Positions 42,831 to 49,932 of a stretch of DNA of 49,932 bases are shown here, in pieces. The position numbers and the translations under genes are program-made. The notes beneath the pieces are model-generated. The model saw nothing but the letters and a program-made list of their open reading frames with translations. It was not told the DNA's origin and made no database searches. Origin of the DNA: Thioalkalivibrio sulfidiphilus (lineage in GTDB: Bacteria > Pseudomonadota > Gammaproteobacteria > Ectothiorhodospirales > Ectothiorhodospiraceae). The stretch is taken from the NCBI RefSeq assembly GCF_000377945.1, contig NZ_KB898924.1, positions 72,186-122,117 of the forward strand, read 5' to 3'. Position 1 is the stretch's first letter. Every line of letters starts with the position of its first letter.

Positions 42831-43784
42831 GTCCCGCAGGTCATGCCCGGTGAGTTTCAAAAACACGTCCTCCAGGTTCGCCGGGCGGTGCAGGTAGCGC
42901 AGGCCGTCGGCGTCCAGGCGTTGCAGCAGCGGGCGCGGGTCGTGGGTGTAGATCAGGGCGATGTCTCCGACCCGGTGCAGGCGCTCGCCCTCGGGGAGTG
43001 CGCCCTGTTTGTCCAGCCACACGGTGGCGGCATGGCCGGAGAGTTCCACCACGTGGGGCTCGATGTGGGCCTGGATCAGTGCCCGGGGGCTGTCGCAGGC
43101 GATCACCCGGCCCTGGTCGATGATGGCCAGGCGGTCGCAGAGTCGTTCGGCCTCTTCCATGTAATGGGTGGTGATGATCAGGGTGGTGTCCCGGGACAGC
43201 AGGGTGCGCAGGCGGTGCCAGATGTGGTGGCGCGCCTGGGGGTCGAGGCCCGTGGTGGGCTCGTCCAGGACCACCAGGGCCGGCTGGTTGATGAGCGCAC
43301 GGGCCAGGGTCAGGCGTCGCTTCATGCCGCCGGACAGGGACTGGATGTTGACGTCTTCCCGGCCCTTGAGGCTGGCGAATTCCAGCAGCTCCTCCACCCG
43401 CCGCGCGAGGGTCTCGCCCTTCAGGCCGAAGTAGCTGGCGTAGGTGATGAGGTTCTCCCGCACGGTGAAGTCCGGGTCCAGGGTGTCGAACTGGGGTACC
43501 ACGCCGATGCGGGTGCGGGCCTCCCGGGCGCGCTCGGGAATGGGTTCGCCCAGCACCGTGAGCTCGCCGGCGTCCGGCGGGGTCAGGCCCAGGAGCATGC
43601 GCAGGGTGGTGGTCTTGCCGGCGCCGTTGGGGCCCAGCAGGCCGAAGCATTCGCCGGTGCGCACCGTGAGACCCACGCCGTCCACCACGGTGCGCCCGTC
43701 ATAGCGCTTGGTCAGGCCGTGGGCCTGGACCAGGGGATGATTGGGGCTGCGGGCTGGGGTATCGCTCGGCTGGGCGGCCGCCAT
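42828..43784 (-). CDS. NodI-type ABC transporter ATPase
   Basis: A 318-aa ATP-binding subunit with Walker A GPNGAGKTTTLRML, Q-loop VVPQFDTLD, signature LSGGMKRRLTLARALI and Walker B ALVVLDEPTTGLDPQ. The C-terminal extension ending DGLRYLHRPANLEDVFLKLTG is typical of drug/polysaccharide exporters of the NodI/CcmA-like group. It works with the permease gene just downstream; the exported substrate is unknown. Confidence 0.93.
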   Translation of the reverse strand: MAAAQPSDTPARSPNHPLVQAHGLTKRYDGRTVVDGVGLTVRTGECFGLLGPNGAGKTTTLRMLLGLTPPDAGELTVLGEPIPERAREARTRIGVVPQFDTLDPDFTVRENLITYASYFGLKGETLARRVEELLEFASLKGREDVNIQSLSGGMKRRLTLARALINQPALVVLDEPTTGLDPQARHHIWHRLRTLLSRDTTLIITTHYMEEAERLCDRLAIIDQGRVIACDSPRALIQAHIEPHVVELSGHAATVWLDKQGALPEGERLHRVGDIALIYTHDPRPLLQRLDADGLRYLHRPANLEDVFLKLTGHDLRD

Positions 43785-44030
43785 GAGTCAGGGTTCCGAT
43801 CGCTTGCGTGTCCCCGGATGGTACGCGTCTGCCCCGGGGCTGTCAGCGTCTGTCGGGTCATTTTGCGCCCGCCGGCGCAGGGATTCTGTGGTGTCAATCC
43901 TGCTTATCCGGGGCTCGGCTGATACCATAGGATGCTTCAACCCATGCCTCTGAACCGCCAGGACGCACGTGCCCTCGATGATCCCCAGCCCCGCCACCAG
44001 CTCCGTACCCACCCCCTGGAATTCCGCCCC

Positions 44031-44747
44031 ATGAGCGCTCCCGCCGCCGCTGCCCGACCGGCCGCCCTGCAGTTCAAGGGGCGCATGATCACGGTGACCG
44101 TGCTGCGCCTGCTGGATGCCTCCCCGGAGGTGCTGTCCCGGGAACTGGACGCCTGCCTGTCCGATGGCAGCGGTCTGCTCGCCGGGCTGCCCACCGTGCT
44201 GGACCTGGAAGCGCTGGGGGAGGCCGCCGGGGGGCTGGATCTGGCGGCCCTGGCCACCCTGCTGCGGGAGCGGGGGGTGACCCTGATCGGCCTGCGCGAC
44301 AGCGGCGAGGCGATCCGCGCCCGGGCCAGTGCGGCCGGACTGGCGGTGCTCAACGTGGATGGGGGCCGGGCCGCACCCCGGCGTGAAGCGGAGGCTGCAG
44401 CCCCCATGGCGGCCGAGCCGGTGCGCAGCCTGCTGGTGACCCAGCCGGTGCGTTCCGGTCAGCAGGTCTATGCCCGGGGCGGGGACCTGATCCTCACCGC
44501 GCCGGTGAGCGCCGGGGCCGAGGTGATGGCGGACGGCAATATCCACGTCTACGCGCCCCTGCGGGGCCGGGCCATGGCCGGGGTCCTGGGGGACACCGGC
44601 GCACGCATCTTCTGCCAGCGTCTGGACTGCGAGCTGGTGGCGGTGGCCGGGCATTACCGCCTGAGCGAACAGATCAGCGATGCGGAGCGCGAGGGGCCGG
44701 TGCAGATCCGCCTGGAGGGCGAGAGCCTGTTGATCGAGCCCATGTAG
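44031..44747 (+). CDS. minC: Septum site-determining protein MinC
   Basis: MinC blocks FtsZ polymerisation near the poles. The 238-aa product has the N-terminal FtsZ-binding domain (LQFKGRMITVTVLRLLD) and the C-terminal beta-helix that binds MinD and FtsZ (LLVTQPVRSGQQVYARGGDL, then VMADGNIHVYAPLRGRA). A start at 43932 would add 33 residues not expected for the family. minD and minE follow. Confidence 0.94.
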   Translation: MSAPAAAARPAALQFKGRMITVTVLRLLDASPEVLSRELDACLSDGSGLLAGLPTVLDLEALGEAAGGLDLAALATLLRERGVTLIGLRDSGEAIRARASAAGLAVLNVDGGRAAPRREAEAAAPMAAEPVRSLLVTQPVRSGQQVYARGGDLILTAPVSAGAEVMADGNIHVYAPLRGRAMAGVLGDTGARIFCQRLDCELVAVAGHYRLSEQISDAEREGPVQIRLEGESLLIEPM

Positions 44748-44788
44748 CGGGTGGGCCCGCAGGCCTCATGTTCAATTCTTTTTGTTTG

Positions 44789-44804
44789 TGAGAAATGTTT
44801 CTCA
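44789..44804. promoter_or_regulatory. TGAGAAA-TG-TTTCTCA palindrome before minD
   Basis: A perfect 7-bp inverted repeat with a 2-base centre lies in an AT-rich stretch 35 bases upstream of minD. It resembles an operator more than a terminator, since no T-tract follows directly. The binding protein is unknown. Confidence 0.4.
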
Positions 44805-44838
44805 ACTAATTGATTTTAAAAACTTACGGAGATAGTCA

Positions 44839-45648
44839 GTGGCGAAGATTGTCGTTGTGACCTCGGGCAAGGGCGGGGTGGGCAAGACCACCACCAGCGC
44901 CGCCATTTCCACCGGACTGGCCCAGGCCGGGCACCGCACCGCGGTGGTGGATTTCGACGTGGGCCTGCGTAACCTGGACCTGATCATGGGCGTGGAGCGC
45001 CGGGTGGTGTACGACTTCGTCAACGTCATCAACGGCGACGCCAACCTGAAGCAGGCGCTGATCAAGGACAAGCGGGTGGAGGGGCTCTACGTCCTGCCCG
45101 CCTCCCAGACCCGGGACAAGGACGCCCTGACCACCGAGGGTGTGGAAAAGGTCCTGAACGAGCTGGCCGAGGAGTTCGACTACATCGTCTGCGACAGCCC
45201 CGCCGGCATCGAGCGCGGCGCGCTGATGGCCGCCTACTTCGCCGATGAGGCCATCGTGGTCACCAACCCGGAGGTCTCCAGCGTGCGTGACTCGGACCGC
45301 ATCCTGGGCATCCTGGCCAGCAAGACCCGCCATGCTGAGCAGGGCAAGGGCTCGATCCCCGGGCGGCTGCTGCTGACCCGTTATTCCCCGGAGCGGGTGG
45401 TCAAGGGCGAGATGCTGAGCGTGGAGGACGTGCAGGAGATCCTGGCCGTGGACCTGCTGGGGGTGATCCCCGAGTCCCAGGCGGTGCTCAACGCCTCCAA
45501 CGCCGGCACCCCGGTGATCATGGACGAGAATTCCGATGCCGGTCAGGCCTACCAGGATGCGGTGGCCCGGTTCCTGGGCGAGGATAGGGAGCACCGCTTC
45601 CTCACCGTGCAGAAAAAGGGCCTGTTCGGCCGCCTGTTCGGGAGTTAA
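44839..45648 (+). CDS. minD: Septum site-determining ATPase MinD
   Basis: MinD is the membrane-cycling ParA-type ATPase of the Min system. It has the deviant Walker A KGGVGKTT after VVVTSG, VDFDVGLRNLDLIMG, and the C-terminal membrane-targeting amphipathic helix KGLFGRLFGS. Length 269 aa is standard. GTG start with GGAG 7 bases upstream. minE starts 4 bases after its stop. Confidence 0.97.
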   Translation: MAKIVVVTSGKGGVGKTTTSAAISTGLAQAGHRTAVVDFDVGLRNLDLIMGVERRVVYDFVNVINGDANLKQALIKDKRVEGLYVLPASQTRDKDALTTEGVEKVLNELAEEFDYIVCDSPAGIERGALMAAYFADEAIVVTNPEVSSVRDSDRILGILASKTRHAEQGKGSIPGRLLLTRYSPERVVKGEMLSVEDVQEILAVDLLGVIPESQAVLNASNAGTPVIMDENSDAGQAYQDAVARFLGEDREHRFLTVQKKGLFGRLFGS

Positions 45649-45651
45649 GCG

Positions 45652-45909
45652 ATGAATTTCTTCAACTACTTCCGATCCCAGAAGAAGAAGTCCGCCCAGG
45701 TGGCCAAGGAACGGCTGCAGGTGATCGTGGCCCGGGAGCGGGTGCACCGGGACGGCCCGGACTACCTGCCCCGACTCCAGGAGGAGATCCTCAACGTGAT
45801 CCGCAAGTACGTGCAGGTGGACGAGGACGCGGTGAGCATCCAGCTGGAGCGCGACGGCGACTGCGAGGTGCTGGAACTCAATGTCACACTGCCGGAGCAT
45901 CGGGCCTGA
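45652..45909 (+). CDS. minE: Cell division topological specificity factor MinE
   Basis: MinE stimulates MinD ATPase and drives pole-to-pole oscillation. The 85-aa protein has the N-terminal membrane segment (FFNYFRSQKKKSAQVAKERL), the anti-MinCD helix (QVIVARERVH) and the dimerisation domain (DYLPRLQEEILNVIRKYVQV). It is translationally close to minD. Confidence 0.97.
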   Translation: MNFFNYFRSQKKKSAQVAKERLQVIVARERVHRDGPDYLPRLQEEILNVIRKYVQVDEDAVSIQLERDGDCEVLELNVTLPEHRA

Positions 45910-45928
45910 TCGAGACCAGGAGACGCGC

Positions 45929-46801
45929 ATGAAGGTCGGCTACATCGGACTGGGCATCATGGGCCGCCCCATGGCGGCGAACCTGCTGAAGGCCGGCTAC
46001 CCGGTGTGCGTCTGGGCGCGCCGGCCGGAGAGCCTGGAGCCGCTCAAGGCCGCCGGTGCCGCGGTGGCCGCCTCGCCCGCCGAGCTGGCGGGGCAGGTGG
46101 ACGTGGTGTTCACCAACGTCTCCGACACCGCGGACGTGGAGGTGGTCCTGCTGGGCGCGAACGGCGTGATCCACGGCGCCCGCCCGGGACTGATCGTGGT
46201 GGACCACAGCACCATCGCCGCCGGCGCGTCCCGGCGCATGGCTGAAAAGCTGGCGGCGCAGGGCATTCAGATGCTCGACGTGCCGGTCTCCGGCGGCGAA
46301 CAGGGGGCCATCGATGGCACGCTTACCCTGATGGTGGGTGGCGAGGCCGAGGCCCTGGAGAAGGTGCGGCCCCTGCTGGAAGTGGTGGGCGGCACCATCA
46401 CCCACGTGGGCGGCCCCGGCGCCGGCCAGATCGCCAAGACCTGCAACCAGATGATTGTGGCCCAGAGCCTGCAGGCCATCGGCGAGGCCTTCACCCTGGC
46501 TGAGGCCGCCGGCGTCGATCCCGCCCGGGTGCGGGAGGCGCTGCTGGGCGGTTTCGCCTACTCGCGCATCCTGGAGGTCCACGGCCAGCGCATGCTGGAC
46601 AGGAACTACCGCCCCGGCTTCAAGGCCCGGCTGCACCGCAAGGACATGGGCATCGCCCTGCAGACCGCCGCCGAACTGGGCGTGGCCACCCCCGGCTCTG
46701 CCGTGGCCACCCAGTTCATCAACGCCCTGGTGGGCCAGGACATGGGTGAACTGGATTCCTCGGCGCTGGTGGAGATGCTGCGGCGGTTGAATGGTCGCTA
46801 G
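45929..46801 (+). CDS. Beta-hydroxyacid dehydrogenase (3-HIBADH / tartronate semialdehyde reductase type)
   Basis: A 290-aa NAD(P)-dependent enzyme. The Rossmann motif GYIGLGIMGRPMAANLLKAG, the substrate-binding DVPVSGGEQGAIDGTLTLMV and the catalytic-Lys motif GAGQIAKTCNQM are all present, as in 3-hydroxyisobutyrate dehydrogenase and GlxR. ATG 45929 has AGGAGA upstream. It follows minE by 19 bases, so may share its transcript. Confidence 0.92.
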   Translation: MKVGYIGLGIMGRPMAANLLKAGYPVCVWARRPESLEPLKAAGAAVAASPAELAGQVDVVFTNVSDTADVEVVLLGANGVIHGARPGLIVVDHSTIAAGASRRMAEKLAAQGIQMLDVPVSGGEQGAIDGTLTLMVGGEAEALEKVRPLLEVVGGTITHVGGPGAGQIAKTCNQMIVAQSLQAIGEAFTLAEAAGVDPARVREALLGGFAYSRILEVHGQRMLDRNYRPGFKARLHRKDMGIALQTAAELGVATPGSAVATQFINALVGQDMGELDSSALVEMLRRLNGR

Positions 46802-46830
46802 ACAGTTAAGGTACTCAACGTAAAAAGCTT

Positions 46831-46962
46831 TCAACGCAAAGACGCGAAGACGCAGAGATCGCAAAGTTAAATAAATAAGTAAAACAAAAACTTATTAATA
46901 GTAAGTGCTATTTTGCTTTAAATATTTTTAGCGCTCTTTGCGCCTCTGCGTCTTTGCGTTGA
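46831..46962. repeat. Period-8 CGCAAAGA-type repeat, copy 5
   Basis: TCAACGCAAAGACGCGAAGA then CGCAGAG (46831 on) and its near-exact inverse CTCTGCGTCTTTGCGTTGA (46944-46962) flank an AT-rich centre between the dehydrogenase and the exonuclease gene. Confidence 0.85.
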
Positions 46963-46998
46963 AGTCTTTTCGAGCTTTTCGGATACCCTGAACCCACC

Positions 46999-47580
46999 AT
47001 GCCAGATTCCAAAACCAATCCCGAGATCTACGTCTCCACCGACATCGAGGCCGACGGTCCCATCCCTGGCCCCCATTCCATGCTGAGCCTGGCATCGGTG
47101 GCCTATGATCCTGAGGGTAACGAGCTGGGCAGTTTCTCCGTGAATCTGGAGACCCTGGAAGGGGCCGAGGCCCATCCGCGCATGGTGGAGTGGTGGGCGC
47201 AGTTTCCCGAGGCTTGGGACGCGTGCCGCAAGGACCTGGTGGCGCCGGAGCCGGCCATGCAGGCCTACGCGGACTGGATCGAGGCCCTGCCCGGGCGGGC
47301 GGTGTTCGTGGGCTGGCCGGCGGGGTGGGACTTCATGTGGGTGTACTGGTACCTGATGCGCTTCACCGGCCGGCGCCCGTTCCACGAGAACGCCCTGGAC
47401 ATCCGCACCTACGCCATGGCCCTGCGCCGGCTTGAATACCGCAAGAGCGGCAAGAGCTACCTGCCCAAGCGCTGGTTCTCCGAGCAGCGCCCCCACACCC
47501 ACGTGGCGTTGGACGATGCCCGGGAGCAGGGGGAGCTGTTCATGCACATGCTCCGGGAAAACCGCCGGGACGAGACATGA
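46999..47580 (+). CDS. DEDD-family 3'-5' exonuclease-like protein
   Basis: A 193-aa RNase H-fold protein. The acidic residues are in [19 protein letters not shown] (DxE) and near the C-terminus [14 protein letters not shown], matching ExoI and ExoIII motifs with an H-x4-D ending. The middle [20 protein letters not shown] would hold the ExoII Asp. It is probably a small DNA or RNA proofreading-type nuclease. Its stop overlaps the nearest upstream ATG of recQ (ATGA), suggesting linked expression with the helicase. Confidence 0.85.
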   Translation: MPDSKTNPEIYVSTDIEADGPIPGPHSMLSLASVAYDPEGNELGSFSVNLETLEGAEAHPRMVEWWAQFPEAWDACRKDLVAPEPAMQAYADWIEALPGRAVFVGWPAGWDFMWVYWYLMRFTGRRPFHENALDIRTYAMALRRLEYRKSGKSYLPKRWFSEQRPHTHVALDDAREQGELFMHMLRENRRDET

Positions 47581-47612
47581 CCCAAACCCTCAATGGTCAC
47601 AGGGAGGCGACC

Positions 47613-49748
<2,136 letters not shown>

Positions 49749-49787
49749 GGGGCGGTTGGGTTGATTTAACGTCAAAGGCTTCCGATC

Positions 49788-49932
49788 CCCGTTGCACGGG
49801 GCTCGGGTTACTTTTGTTCGGCGCGTCCATGCGCCTCACCCCTTCGGGGCTTGCGCGCAAAATCGCTCCCGGCGATTTTGTCTTGCTTGTCCAAGAAAAG
49901 TAACCAAAAGAAGGACACCCCGATGCCGCACC
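49788..49932. repeat. GGTTACTTTTGTT...AAGAAAAGTAACC inverted repeat
   Basis: GGGTTACTTTTGTTCGG and, inverted, CCAAGAAAAGTAACCAAAAG (49891-49910) bracket GGCGCGTCCATGCGCC and CAAAATCGCTCCCGGCGATT. The unit continues past the window end (AAGGACACCCCGATGCC). No gene is seen. Confidence 0.6.

Overview
The window is GC-rich chromosomal DNA with the gene content of a gammaproteobacterium. The pointers are a polar-flagellum cluster under FleQ/FleR-type sigma-54 activators, a high-potential iron-sulfur protein (HiPIP), an ArsR-rhodanese fusion, MinCDE and NodI/NodJ-type ABC genes. HiPIP plus sulfur-related rhodanese proteins fits Chromatiales/Ectothiorhodospiraceae (Thioalkalivibrio-like). This placement is inferred from gene content, not from a database match.

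Layout. 1-17.9 kb is a flagellar and chemotaxis block: end of flagellin, flaG, fliD, fliS, a fliT-like gene, a patch of decayed toxin-antitoxin genes, a PilZ gene cut by an amber codon, fleQ, fleR, fliEFGHIJ, fliK, a strong terminator, and a chemoreceptor with a sigma-28-like promoter. No fleS kinase lies between fleQ and fleR, and the FleR receiver domain lacks its phospho-acceptor Asp. 18-28 kb holds cardiolipin synthase, an ArsR-rhodanese regulator with a perfect palindromic operator, a four-gene run (hydroxylase, TVP38-rhodanese, two glycosyltransferase-like genes), an amidase, a frameshifted short-chain dehydrogenase, two copper-related genes and HiPIP. 28.6-30.7 kb encodes RtcB and archease. 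31.1-32.8 kb is an AT-richer island built like an integron gene cassette: a HEPN-motif protein gene, a well-formed attC site and a second orphan gene, with no integrase in the window. 32.9-39.7 kb is a mixed accessory block (PPOX-like, bicupin, flavin reductase, homocysteine methyltransferase, SnoaL-like, CPBP protease, frameshifted beta-lactamase-like gene, DUF6544-like). 39.7-43.8 kb has another broken toxin-antitoxin pair, a saccharopine-dehydrogenase-like gene, a YoeB toxin remnant and a NodJ/NodI exporter. 44-49.7 kb has minCDE, a beta-hydroxyacid dehydrogenase, an exonuclease and recQ.

The intergenic space is unusually crowded with small repeats of at least eight kinds. These include three MITE-like elements sharing one terminal inverted repeat and flanked by 4-bp CTAG or TTAA duplications, degenerate 7-bp and 8-bp periodic arrays arranged as inverted pairs, and several palindromic families. 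Many begin exactly at or a few bases from a stop codon. At least four toxin-antitoxin loci are present only as broken pieces, and three further genes (PilZ, SDR, serine hydrolase) carry one nonsense or frameshift lesion each.
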